Shown here: piece after piece, positions 7,246 to 14,516 of the stretch
How positions within the stretch are numbered: the first letter of the stretch is position 1
Layout of the letters: every line of letters begins with the position of its first letter
Assembly (NCBI GenBank): GCA_910589655.1
Contig: CAJUTJ010000045.1
Coordinates: forward strand, 1 to 25,942
DNA: 25,942 bases
DNA from: an uncultured Acetatifactor sp.
GTDB taxonomy: Bacteria; Bacillota; Clostridia; Lachnospirales; Lachnospiraceae
Direction: 5' to 3'
The notes under the pieces: generated by a model
Databases searched by the model: none
What the model was told of the DNA's origin: nothing
The model's input: only the letters and a program-made list of their open reading frames with translations
Position numbers and translations under genes: made by a program

Positions 7246-7330
7246 TGTGTCTTATAATATATTACTTTTGGATTGTTCCGAATGCTCTCACCACTATAGA
7301 CGTTTCTGTTCCTTTTATGATTCATTTCTA

Positions 7331-7365
7331 TTAAAAAAGCTGCCTCAAATGATTTGAAGCAGCTT
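7331..7365 (-). terminator. pnp intrinsic terminator
   Basis: The minus-strand hairpin AAGCTGC...GCAGCTT, with an inner TCAAAT/ATTTGA extension, is followed by TTTT. It lies about 45 bases after the pnp stop. Confidence 0.85.
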
Positions 7366-7409
7366 CCGGAGGGGGATTTCGCCCCTTTTATTCCATAGGA
7401 ACCGTTATT

Positions 7410-9500
7410 CTATTTCTGTGCCACATCCTTCATGGAGAAACTGATTCTGCCCATCTTATCCTTGCCGAGGCATACTACAGTCACTGTATCGCCCAATGTC
7501 AGTACGTCTTCCACACGGTTGATTCTCTCCTTGGCAATCTTGGAAATGTGAACCATTCCCTCCTTGCCGGGTGCAAATTCGATAAATGCCCCGAATTCCT
7601 TAATACCCACTACCTTGCCCTTGAAAATCTGGCCCTCCTCAAAATCGGTAACGATAATCTTAATCATCTCCAAGGCTTTGTCCATCATTTCCTTATCCGT
7701 GCCGCATACGGATACGCTGCCGTCGTCCGTAATGTCAATCTTAACGCCGGTGCGGGCAATAATCTCATTGATGGTCTTACCTCTCTGTCCGACCACCTCG
7801 CCGATCTTATCGGGATCGATCTGGATAGAAATAATCTTGGGTGCATAAGGCCCTACCTCAGGTCTGGGTGCGGAAATAGCGGGCTTCATACAAGTATCCA
7901 TAATAAACAGCCTTGCTTCACGGCAGCGTGCTATTGCCCCCTCCACAATAGGCCTTGTGAGACCGTGGATCTTAATATCCATCTGGATAGCGGTAATACC
8001 TTCCGTAGTACCGGTCACCTTAAAGTCCATGTCACCAAAGAAGTCTTCCAGACCCTGAATATCGGTCAGCAGTACAAAGTCATCATCCGTGTCACCGGTC
8101 ACAAGACCGCAGGAAATACCTGCCACCATCTTCTTGATCGGAACACCTGCCGCCATCAATGACATACAGGAGGCACAGGTGGATGCCATGGAAGTAGAGC
8201 CGTTGGATTCAAAAGTCTCCGATACGGTCCGGATTGCATAGGGGAACTCCTCCTCGCTGGGAAGCACGGGAATCAGCGCTCTCTCAGCCAGCGCGCCATG
8301 ACCGATCTCACGTCTTCCCGGTCCTCTGGAGGGCTTGGTCTCACCTACGGAATAGGAAGGGAAATTATAGTGGTGCATATATCTCTTGCCCACCTCGTTC
8401 TCGTCCAAACCGTCGATTCTCTGCTGTTCGGAAAGAGGAGCCAGCGTACATACGTTACAAATCTGGGTCTGACCCCGGGTAAACATAGCGGAACCATGGA
8501 CACGGGGAATGAGATCTACCTCCGCTGCCAAAGGACGGATCTGGGTAATCTCACGGCCGTCGGGACGCTTGTGGTCCTTCAGTATCATTTTGCGCACGGT
8601 CTTCTTCTCATATTGGTAAACAGCCTCCCCAAGGACTGCAAGCCACTCTTCGTTCTCCGCAAACGCCTCTTCCAGCTTCTCCGTAATCACACGGATATTC
8701 TCCTCACGGGTCTGCTTATCATCGGTGAATACCGCTGTCTCCATCTCCTCGGGAGTGACGATCTTTTTCATCTCGTCAAACATTTCCTGCGGAATGGCAC
8801 AGCTGGTATATTCATGCTTCTTCTTGCCTGCCTCCGCAACAATCTTGTCAATAAAGTCGATAATGGTCTGGTTGATCTCATGTGCCTTATAAATAGCCTC
8901 AAGCATTTTCGCCTCGGGAACCTCATTTGCCCCCGCTTCGATCATAATAACCTTCTCCCTTGTGGAAGCCACCGTAAGATTTAAGTCTCCCACCTTCCAC
9001 TGCTCCTGAGAAGGATTGATGACAAACTCACCGTCAATCATCCCTACCTGAGTCATGGCACAGGGGCCGTCAAAGGGAATATCGGAAATGCAGGTTGCAA
9101 TCGCAGCGCCCAGCATTGCTACCAGTTCGGGACGGCAGGCAGGATCCACGCTCATAACCATATTGTTCAAAGTAACGTCATTTCTGTAATCCTTCGGAAA
9201 CAGCGGGCGCATAGGTCTGTCGATTACTCGGCTGGTCAGGATGGCATTCTCGCTGGCCTTGCCCTCTCTCTTGTTAAAGCCGCCGGGAATCTTGCCCACT
9301 GCGTACATCTTCTCTTCAAACTCAACGCTCAAAGGAAAGAAGTCGATTCCCTCTCTCGGTTTCTCGGACGCGGTTGCAGTCGAAAGCACAACCGTATCGC
9401 CGTAATGCATAAATGCACATCCGTTTGCCTGCTTACCCACACGGTCTATGTCAACCTTCAGGGTACGGCCGGCAAGTTCCATTTCGTAACTCTTATACAT
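7410..9500 (-). CDS. pnp: Polyribonucleotide nucleotidyltransferase (PNPase)
   Basis: A 3'-to-5' phosphorolytic exoribonuclease that degrades RNA using phosphate and releases NDPs. Domains run in the standard order: first RNase PH-like domain (about residues 1-215), helical linker (about 235-310), second RNase PH domain with the catalytic region (about 315-545), KH domain (about 555-615; IGEVVGQRGKTINEI carries the GxxG loop) and S1 domain (about 625-692; GKVVGIKEFGAFIEF). The length of 696 residues is typical. The start ATG 9500 has GGAGG four bases upstream. It follows rpsO after a 287-base spacer holding two hairpins; no clear independent promoter is seen, so co-transcription with rpsO is likely. 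The large leader hairpin at 9542-9640 may be the target of autoregulation. Confidence 0.98.
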   Translation of the reverse strand: MYKSYEMELAGRTLKVDIDRVGKQANGCAFMHYGDTVVLSTATASEKPREGIDFFPLSVEFEEKMYAVGKIPGGFNKREGKASENAILTSRVIDRPMRPLFPKDYRNDVTLNNMVMSVDPACRPELVAMLGAAIATCISDIPFDGPCAMTQVGMIDGEFVINPSQEQWKVGDLNLTVASTREKVIMIEAGANEVPEAKMLEAIYKAHEINQTIIDFIDKIVAEAGKKKHEYTSCAIPQEMFDEMKKIVTPEEMETAVFTDDKQTREENIRVITEKLEEAFAENEEWLAVLGEAVYQYEKKTVRKMILKDHKRPDGREITQIRPLAAEVDLIPRVHGSAMFTRGQTQICNVCTLAPLSEQQRIDGLDENEVGKRYMHHYNFPSYSVGETKPSRGPGRREIGHGALAERALIPVLPSEEEFPYAIRTVSETFESNGSTSMASTCASCMSLMAAGVPIKKMVAGISCGLVTGDTDDDFVLLTDIQGLEDFFGDMDFKVTGTTEGITAIQMDIKIHGLTRPIVEGAIARCREARLFIMDTCMKPAISAPRPEVGPYAPKIISIQIDPDKIGEVVGQRGKTINEIIARTGVKIDITDDGSVSVCGTDKEMMDKALEMIKIIVTDFEEGQIFKGKVVGIKEFGAFIEFAPGKEGMVHISKIAKERINRVEDVLTLGDTVTVVCLGKDKMGRISFSMKDVAQK

Positions 9501-9541
9501 AAGTCCTCCATTCTGCCGTTACATCGGCTTGTCTATCTTCA

Positions 9542-9640
9542 GGAACAGAAGACACCGAAACTACTGAAAAAAGCACGCCTCGAATAAGCTTTCGCCTTCG
9601 GGCTTACGTTTTTCAGCGGTCTCGGGCTTACTTCTGTCCC
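9542..9640 (-). promoter_or_regulatory. Long imperfect hairpin in the pnp leader
   Basis: Three aligned stems fold this 99-nt stretch into one long hairpin ending about 40 bases before pnp. The stems are GGGACAGAAG with CTTCTGTTCC (10 bp), CCGAGAC with GTTTCGG (7 bp), and CTGAAAAA with TTTTTCAG (8 bp). A TAAGC/GCTTA stem sits near the tip. Both imperfect positions in the first two stems are G-U wobbles on the minus strand but A-C mismatches on the plus strand, favouring an RNA role in the pnp transcript. In E. coli a pnp leader duplex is cut by RNase III and mediates autoregulation; an analogous role here is inference. Confidence 0.55.
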
Positions 9641-9737
9641 ATGACTAACAACAGTCCGGTTCTTAGAATCCTTGACGGCAATTCGTCTGATGCAAGCAAG
9701 GGGAACACGGACTTTTAACACATAATACGCACAACAA

Positions 9738-9769
9738 GCGGAAAGTGCCGAATATCGGCTGCTTTCCGC
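9738..9769 (-). terminator. Hairpin after rpsO (weak terminator or processing site)
   Basis: The stem GCGGAAAG/CTTTCCGC with inner GCCGA/TCGGC lies 19 bases after the rpsO stop. The tail TTGTTGTG is only partly T-rich, so partial readthrough into pnp, or RNA processing, is plausible. Confidence 0.5.
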
Positions 9770-9787
9770 CTCTCGTTATCTCATTGC

Positions 9788-10054
9788 TTATTTTCTTAAA
9801 CCAAGTCTTTCAATCAAAGCACGATATCTCTCGATATCCTTTCTCTTCAGATAATCCAGAAGACCACGTCTCTGTCCTACCAGCTTCAGCATACCGCGGC
9901 GGGAATGATGATCCTTGGGGTTAGCTTTCAGATGCTCGGTAAGTTCCTGAATTCTGGCTGTGAGAACCGCTACCTGTACCTCAGGTGATCCGGTATCGCC
10001 GGGTGTCCTCGCATACTCGTTCATAATTGCCGTTTTCTTTTCTTTCGAAATCAT
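9788..10054 (-). CDS. rpsO: 30S ribosomal protein S15
   Basis: A primary 16S rRNA-binding protein of the central domain of the small subunit. The sequence is a full-length, canonical S15 of 88 residues, with the family blocks GDTGSPEVQVA, DHHSRRGML and RRGLLDYL. The start ATG 10054 has GGAGG seven bases upstream. It has its own promoter (10159-10187) and a leader of about 100 nt able to form a three-stem structure. That suggests S15 feedback on its own translation, which is known in several bacterial groups with unrelated RNA structures. pnp follows. Confidence 0.98.
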   Translation of the reverse strand: MISKEKKTAIMNEYARTPGDTGSPEVQVAVLTARIQELTEHLKANPKDHHSRRGMLKLVGQRRGLLDYLKRKDIERYRALIERLGLRK

Positions 10055-10086
10055 TTTCGTTCCTCCATACTAACAATATATTTCCT

Positions 10087-10152
10087 GTGCGAAAACGCCT
10101 GACACTAAGCCTCGGCGGAGATTCCCAAAACCGGGCATCGGCTAAATCGCAC
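10087..10152 (-). promoter_or_regulatory. Structured rpsO leader, candidate S15-binding site
   Basis: Nested stems can form in the leader RNA: GTGCGA/TCGCAC (10147-10152 with 10087-10092), AGCC/GGCT (10140-10143 with 10108-10111), and GAT plus CCC pairing with GGG plus ATC (10133-10139 with 10120-10126). The rest forms junction loops. The arrangement resembles multi-stem S15 leader elements. The assignment rests on position and foldability only. Confidence 0.45.
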
Positions 10153-10158
10153 TGTCTC

Positions 10159-10187
10159 ATAATATCACAACTTCCCGGAAATGTAAA
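10159..10187 (-). promoter_or_regulatory. rpsO promoter (TTTACA-17-TATTAT)
   Basis: The -35 TTTACA is at 10182-10187 and the -10 TATTAT at 10159-10164, with a 17-base spacer. The predicted start is near 10152, at the base of the leader structure. Confidence 0.75.
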
Positions 10188-10236
10188 GAACGAAATCACA
10201 GCAGCCTTTGCTCCACATACTGCAAAGCCGTTCTTT
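10185..10236 (-). terminator. Hairpin between the NlpC/P60 gene and rpsO
   Basis: The perfect outer stem AAAGAACG/CGTTCTTT encloses an inner GCTTTGC/GCAAAG stem. It overlaps the -35 of the rpsO promoter. No T run follows, so termination would be weak. Confidence 0.35.
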
Positions 10237-10256
10237 CCATAGCCTAAATATCCTGT

Positions 10257-11300
10257 TTAATCCTGCAGAACCCTCACGCATCTTATGGGAGTACGGTAAT
10301 TATAATTACTGATCTTAATACCTGTCTTAGGACTGCTGGCATGAATCACCTGCCCGTTGCCGATATAGATTGCCACATGGTTGATGGTTCCCGAGCTGTT
10401 CGCATAAAATATCAAATCGCCGGGTTTCAAATCGGATACGCTGATCTTCGTGCCTTCCTTGGCCTGAGAACCGGAATGATGGCTCAGGTGCACGCCGAAC
10501 TTCTTAAATACACTCAGTACGAATCCGGAACAGTCCGCTCCCTTGGTGAGGCTTGTACCGCCCCATACGTAAGGATTGCCGAGGAACTGCTTTGCATACT
10601 CTACCAGCTCTACGCGGATATCGGATATTCCCTGTCCGTACAAAAGCTCCGTCATGGTGATGGCCGTATCCAGCCTCTCCTCCACCGTGACGAAATCGGA
10701 AGAAACATACGCCTCCTCGCCGTCAATGGATACCTTAATCCATCCCTCCAGCGTCTCCACATATTCCAGTTCCTCTCCCTTGGGAACCTGTGTCAAAACC
10801 GCACTTTCCGTATTCGCTTCGTCCCTTACGTTCAATCCGTCCGTGTTCACCAACACCACGGTACGCGCTAAATCATCCGCCGCAATCTTTGCCTCCGGAC
10901 CGGTAAACAGGAACTCCGTGCTCACGTACCCTTCCACCTCTCCGGAAGTAATGTGTGCCCAGCCGTCGAGCATTTCCACCACTTCACAAGCCGAATCCTT
11001 GGGCATCTTGCCCACCAGCTTACTGTCGGTGGACGGGGACTCCCGGACATTCAGATTGCCGCTCTCCACATTGGCAATACCGATATTGGTATACCCCCAC
11101 GAAGCGCCCTGTGCCTGCTGCGCCCTCTCTTTATATTCTTCCGTGGTAAGGGTAGTCTCCAAAATGGACGCCACGCCCGCTGTCTGTAAAATGCTTGTCC
11201 CCTCCGCCGCGGAAACAGCCAAAGGCTGCTCCAGTGCAAGACAGCATATCAATCCTGCGGAAACCATTGCTATTTTCTTCTTACTTTTTAAATGTCTCAT
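10257..11300 (-). CDS. Secreted NlpC/P60 peptidoglycan hydrolase with SH3 domains
   Basis: A cell-wall endopeptidase expected to cleave D-Glu-to-diamino-acid bonds in peptide stems. It has a classic signal peptide (basic KSKKK, hydrophobic core, VSAAEG cleavage region near residue 32). Two bacterial SH3 domains follow at about residues 75-135 (ESGNLNVRESPSTDSK) and 145-210 (NTDGLNVRDEANTES). The C-terminal NlpC/P60 domain (about 230-345) has YVWGG, the catalytic Cys of ADCSGFV at residue 257, and the His of INHVAIYIG. The length is 347 residues. A GGGA-type ribosome binding site lies eight bases before ATG 11300. It has a consensus promoter and a WalR-like site in its leader, so control by the cell-wall stress regulon is plausible. 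It sits between ribF and rpsO, where many Firmicutes have no gene. Confidence 0.95.
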   Translation of the reverse strand: MRHLKSKKKIAMVSAGLICCLALEQPLAVSAAEGTSILQTAGVASILETTLTTEEYKERAQQAQGASWGYTNIGIANVESGNLNVRESPSTDSKLVGKMPKDSACEVVEMLDGWAHITSGEVEGYVSTEFLFTGPEAKIAADDLARTVVLVNTDGLNVRDEANTESAVLTQVPKGEELEYVETLEGWIKVSIDGEEAYVSSDFVTVEERLDTAITMTELLYGQGISDIRVELVEYAKQFLGNPYVWGGTSLTKGADCSGFVLSVFKKFGVHLSHHSGSQAKEGTKISVSDLKPGDLIFYANSSGTINHVAIYIGNGQVIHASSPKTGIKISNYNYRTPIRCVRVLQD

Positions 11301-11330
11301 GTATGAAATCCCTTTAACTGTGAAATCTAA

Positions 11331-11358
11331 ATTACAATATTGTTACAAAATTGTTACG
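11331..11358 (-). promoter_or_regulatory. Candidate WalR-type binding site (tandem TGTAAY half-sites)
   Basis: On the minus strand CGTAAC-N5-TGTAAC-N5-TGTAAT gives three half-sites with an 11-base period. The last two match the WalR consensus TGTWAH-N5-TGTWAH exactly. The site lies just downstream of the predicted transcription start of an NlpC/P60 hydrolase, a typical WalR target class. No WalR gene is in the window. Confidence 0.5.
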
Positions 11359-11368
11359 TGCAAAACAA

Positions 11369-11397
11369 ATTATACCTTTATCTCCACCATATGTCAA
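11369..11397 (-). promoter_or_regulatory. Consensus promoter of the NlpC/P60 gene (TTGACA-17-TATAAT)
   Basis: Both hexamers match the sigma-A consensus perfectly (11392-11397 and 11369-11374), with a 17-base spacer. It is the strongest promoter by sequence in the window. Confidence 0.9.
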
Positions 11398-11442
11398 CAG
11401 ATTCCATAAATTTCTATTATAAACCTTTTTATTTATAAAAAG

Positions 11443-11528
11443 GTAACAGTGTTACCGCTCACTCCGTGACCAGTAACGCCTACACGGAAACCGCAAAACA
11501 GCGGTTTCGCGCATGGCTGAACTGTTAC
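11443..11528. mobile_element. MITE-like palindromic element (GTAACAGT-ended subfamily)
   Basis: The element is 86 bp with 8-bp inverted ends GTAACAGT/ACTGTTAC. It contains a terminal-repeat-like hairpin GTTACCGCTCAC-TCC-GTGACCAGTAAC and an internal GAAACCGC-AAAACA-GCGGTTTC hairpin. The internal hairpin is the counterpart of AAATCGC-AAAACA-GCGATTT in the element at 7085-7194, with paired stem changes. It lies nine bases after the transporter stop and may also serve as its transcript 3' end. Confidence 0.6.
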
Positions 11529-11537
11529 GCAAAATTT

Positions 11538-13190
11538 TCATGAATTTGTCTCTGCTTCCGCTTCCCGCTCCGCAGTCACAATAGAAAAAGCAATGTTGGT
11601 GGCATGATCCGCCACTCTCTCCAAGCCGGATACGATATCGGAGAAAACCATGCCTGCCGCAGGCGTACACTCTCCTCTGGAAAGACGCTGCACATGAAGC
11701 TTCTGCAGTTCCTTTTCTTTATCGTCAACCTTGTCCTCCAAAGCGATAATATCCTGCATATGGCTTTCGTCGCTTCTGACGAACATATCTATGGCATACT
11801 GAATCAGCTTATTTACCATATCCAGCATCTCGCCCATTTCCCTCTGCGCGTCCTTGCTGAAAACCAATCCCTGTTCCTTCCGCTGTCTGGCGGCATCCGC
11901 CACATTTTCGGCATGATCGCCGATTCTCTCGATGTCGTTCACCACATGGAACAGCGCACCCAGACTCTTCAAATCCTCAATGGGCAGAGTGGTCTGGTTT
12001 ATTTTCACCAGATAATCAGTGATGGCATGGTTTAAGAAGTCAATATTCTTCTCCACCTCATACACTTCTTCAATATCCTCTTCATCCAGCGTGATCAAAG
12101 CGTTCATGGCACGATTCAGATTTTCATTGGCAAGAGACGCCATACGATCCAGCTCTTTCATCACTCCCACCACTGCGGTGGCAGGGTTGAACACCACCTT
12201 GTCTCCGATATATTTCAACTGATAGCTCTCGCGGTAGCCCACTTTCTTGTCCTCTCCGGGCACACAGAGAACCGATAGTTTAACGATCCATTTGGAGAAG
12301 GGAAACAGCACCACCACCTGAAAAATCTTAATCATCGTATGAGCATTGGCCACAAAACGGCCGTTGTCCGACGAAATCGCCCAAATAAGGTTTGTCACAG
12401 GCTCCTCTGCCACAAACAAAAGAATATACAGAACCACCGTACCGATCACGTTAAACCAGAAATGAATCAGAGCCGCCCTCTTGGCGTCCTTCTTGCCCGC
12501 CAAGGAGGCCAGCAGCGCCGTAGTACAGGCACCGATATTACAACCCAAAATGATGTACAAGGTAATATGTAAGGAGAGCAGATCCTGATTGGCCAACAAG
12601 AGCACGATGCTGACCGTAACGGAGGAGCTTTGGATAACCGATGTCAAAAGCAGTCCCACAATGGTAGCCATAAAGGGGTTTTTCAGAGAACTCAGCAGAT
12701 TTACCACCTCGGGCACTTCCCGCATACTGGCCATGGAGCTGGACATAGTGCTCAATCCCAAAAACAGGACACCAAAGCCTATGATGATTTCCGCAAACTT
12801 TTTCACCTTTTCTTTCCCGCAGAACATTACCACCAGAACACCCGAAAGCAGAATCAACGGTGCATATGCCGACAGGTTAAAGGATACCAGCTGTGAAGTG
12901 ATTGTGGTACCGATATTAGCGCCAAAAATAACACCGGCAGCCTGATACAGGTTCATAAGTCCGGCGTTTACAAAGCTGACAACCATGGCCGTACAGGCCG
13001 ATGACGACTGGATAATACCTGTAAAAACGATACCCACCACCATGCCGGTAAAACGGTTGGTTGTAAAAATCTCCAGAATCCGGCGGAGCTTAGCGCCTGC
13101 AACCTTCTCTATGGAATCGCTCATCACGCGCATACCAAACAAAAAAAGCCCCAAACCTCCAGCCATTGACAATAGAATACTTGCACTCAT
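11538..13190 (-). CDS. Na/Pi cotransporter family protein with C-terminal PhoU domain
   Basis: Integral membrane protein of the NptA/PNaS family, predicted to move phosphate with sodium. The N-terminal half (about residues 1-310) has many hydrophobic segments and the duplicated QSSS signature (GIIQSSSACTAM and SVIQSSSVTVSI), each followed by a glycine-rich GANIGTT or GCNIGACTTA loop. The C-terminal third (about 340-540) is a PhoU-like helical domain (DIERIGDHAENVAD, LERVADHATNIA). I start at ATG 13190 (MSASILLSMAGG), which begins the first membrane segment. The longer frame to 13361 would need a TTG almost at the transcription start and encodes no recognisable domain. The product is 550 residues, the usual size. 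It has its own promoter. The physiological role (uptake, export or regulation) is unresolved for many PhoU-fused members. Confidence 0.92.
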   Translation of the reverse strand: MSASILLSMAGGLGLFLFGMRVMSDSIEKVAGAKLRRILEIFTTNRFTGMVVGIVFTGIIQSSSACTAMVVSFVNAGLMNLYQAAGVIFGANIGTTITSQLVSFNLSAYAPLILLSGVLVVMFCGKEKVKKFAEIIIGFGVLFLGLSTMSSSMASMREVPEVVNLLSSLKNPFMATIVGLLLTSVIQSSSVTVSIVLLLANQDLLSLHITLYIILGCNIGACTTALLASLAGKKDAKRAALIHFWFNVIGTVVLYILLFVAEEPVTNLIWAISSDNGRFVANAHTMIKIFQVVVLFPFSKWIVKLSVLCVPGEDKKVGYRESYQLKYIGDKVVFNPATAVVGVMKELDRMASLANENLNRAMNALITLDEEDIEEVYEVEKNIDFLNHAITDYLVKINQTTLPIEDLKSLGALFHVVNDIERIGDHAENVADAARQRKEQGLVFSKDAQREMGEMLDMVNKLIQYAIDMFVRSDESHMQDIIALEDKVDDKEKELQKLHVQRLSRGECTPAAGMVFSDIVSGLERVADHATNIAFSIVTAEREAEAETNS

Positions 13191-13369
13191 ATTTCGCTTC
13201 CCTTCATGCTGCTTTACTATAAAAGTTACTTTCCGTGCCCCGTCCGCCGGATATTCCGTGATTATACCTCTGCACTCTTCATAAGAGAGTGTGCAGCTCA
13301 CTTCCCTATGCAGATCAGCCAATATTTGGAGGCATGCATATTTCCGATAAAAATAGGGCAACTATTTTA

Positions 13370-13398
13370 ATTCTACGGGAAAAGACAAAAAGTTACAA
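13370..13398 (-). promoter_or_regulatory. Promoter of the Na/Pi cotransporter gene (TTGTAA-17-TAGAAT)
   Basis: The -35 TTGTAA is at 13393-13398 and the -10 TAGAAT at 13370-13375, with a 17-base spacer. The leader of about 170 nt can form a hairpin between CTGCACACTCT and AGAGTGCAG near 13270-13297. I see no obvious coding potential or known riboswitch in it. Confidence 0.65.
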
Positions 13399-13545
13399 TA
13401 CAAATTTTAGAAATTATTAAGATTTTTACAATGATTCGACCGTATTCTTCCTAAACCCTCATACAGTCAGCTATACAGACATGCATGAAAGTCCGTAGGT
13501 TTATATACTGCCGGGAGCTTGCCCGCATATATCATTTGAACCATA

Positions 13546-13568
13546 TAAAAAGCGGGGAATCCCGCTTT
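13546..13568 (-). terminator. ribF terminator, end of the nusA-infB operon
   Basis: The minus-strand stem AAAGCGGG-ATTC-CCCGCTTT is perfect over 8 bp and runs straight into TTTTTAT. It lies about 25 bases after the ribF stop. Confidence 0.9.
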
Positions 13569-13591
13569 GCGTTGTGGCGGCGCCGGGATTG

Positions 13592-14509
13592 TCACATATT
13601 GTACCGCAAGCCTGCCTCTATATCCTTTTCCAGCTGCCTGCGCAGAGCCTCCACATTTTCAAAGCGCCGCTCCGGTCTGCTGAATTTCCGCAAGTAAACC
13701 TCTATCGGCTCCCCGTAGATATCCTCTTTAAAATCATATAGATAGGATTCGATTCCCATAATATGCTCATCGGTAACAGTAGGCTTATACCCCACGTTGC
13801 TGACCGCCCGGTACAGCTTTCCCCTGTGGCGGACTTGGGAGAAATACACTCCCTTGGGCGGCATCAGCTTACTCTCCTGAGGAAGCAGGTTCACCGTGGG
13901 GAATCCCAGATTCCTGCCCAGCTGATTGCCCTTTACCACTGTTCCGAACACGGGATAGGGCATTCCCAGCAGTTCCTCCGCCTGCTCCATATCCCCTTTC
14001 TCCACACAGCAGCGGGCGAAAGTAGAGCTGACCTCCCGCCCCTTTAGACAGATTTTATCAATGGTCTTAACCTGAAATCCCAGCTCCGGCCCCAGCTTCC
14101 GGAGAAGCTCGGCATTTCCGGCACCCTTCGCCCCAAAAGACAAGTCGCTTCCCGCAGCCAGAAATCTGGCCTGCATCCGCTCCGCCAAAATCTCTGCGGC
14201 AAAAGCTTCGGGAGCCGTTGCCGCCGTCTCTCGGTTCATGGGAAATTCAATTAAAATATCCACACCCATACGCTCAAATAGCAGATGCTTTTCTTCTTTT
14301 GTTGTAAGCTCTTTCCCGTCCGACAAGCCAAAAAGAACCGCCGGAGCCGGATCGAAAGTAAAGACGCAGGCGCAAAGCCCTTCTCTCTTCTTCTCCCGGA
14401 TCTCTTCCAGCAGTCTTCTATGTCCGATATGTATGCCGTCAAATTTCCCGATGGCCGCGGCAGTTTCTCTGTCCAAATAAAAATCAGTAGTATTTGCTAT
14501 AATATCCAA
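13592..14509 (-). CDS. ribF: Bifunctional riboflavin kinase/FAD synthetase RibF
   Basis: It phosphorylates riboflavin to FMN and adenylates FMN to FAD. The N-terminal adenylyltransferase domain shows GKFDGIHIGH (nucleotidyltransferase HxGH motif near residues 22-31). The C-terminal kinase domain, from about residue 185, shows GTVVKGNQLGRNLGFPTVN, the ATP/Mg loop, and a later PKGVYF strand. The length of 305 residues is normal. The frame starts at TTG 14509, seven bases after the truB stop, without a strong ribosome binding site. Translational coupling to truB is therefore likely. It is the last gene of the operon before a strong terminator. Confidence 0.95.
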   Translation of the reverse strand: MDIIANTTDFYLDRETAAAIGKFDGIHIGHRRLLEEIREKKREGLCACVFTFDPAPAVLFGLSDGKELTTKEEKHLLFERMGVDILIEFPMNRETAATAPEAFAAEILAERMQARFLAAGSDLSFGAKGAGNAELLRKLGPELGFQVKTIDKICLKGREVSSTFARCCVEKGDMEQAEELLGMPYPVFGTVVKGNQLGRNLGFPTVNLLPQESKLMPPKGVYFSQVRHRGKLYRAVSNVGYKPTVTDEHIMGIESYLYDFKEDIYGEPIEVYLRKFSRPERRFENVEALRRQLEKDIEAGLRYNM

Positions 14510-14516
14510 GCACTGA

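Noticed and set aside
7231..7323. 31-codon frame between the two terminators after pnp
   Set aside because: The start codon is preceded by the pnp terminator T tail with no usable ribosome binding site; kept only as a weak finding.
9539..9721. 60-codon frame between rpsO and pnp
   Set aside because: No ribosome binding site, and it coincides with the leader hairpin; base pairing explains the sequence better than coding.
11423..11443. AT-rich hairpin CCTTTTT/AAAAAGG as a terminator of the cotransporter gene
   Set aside because: The stem is almost all A-T with only a short T tail, and it lies beyond the palindromic element; too weak to call.
13191..13361. 57-residue N-terminal extension of the Na/Pi cotransporter
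   Set aside because: It would need a TTG start at the predicted transcription start, and the extension lacks hydrophobic or domain features; the ATG at 13190 begins the first membrane segment.
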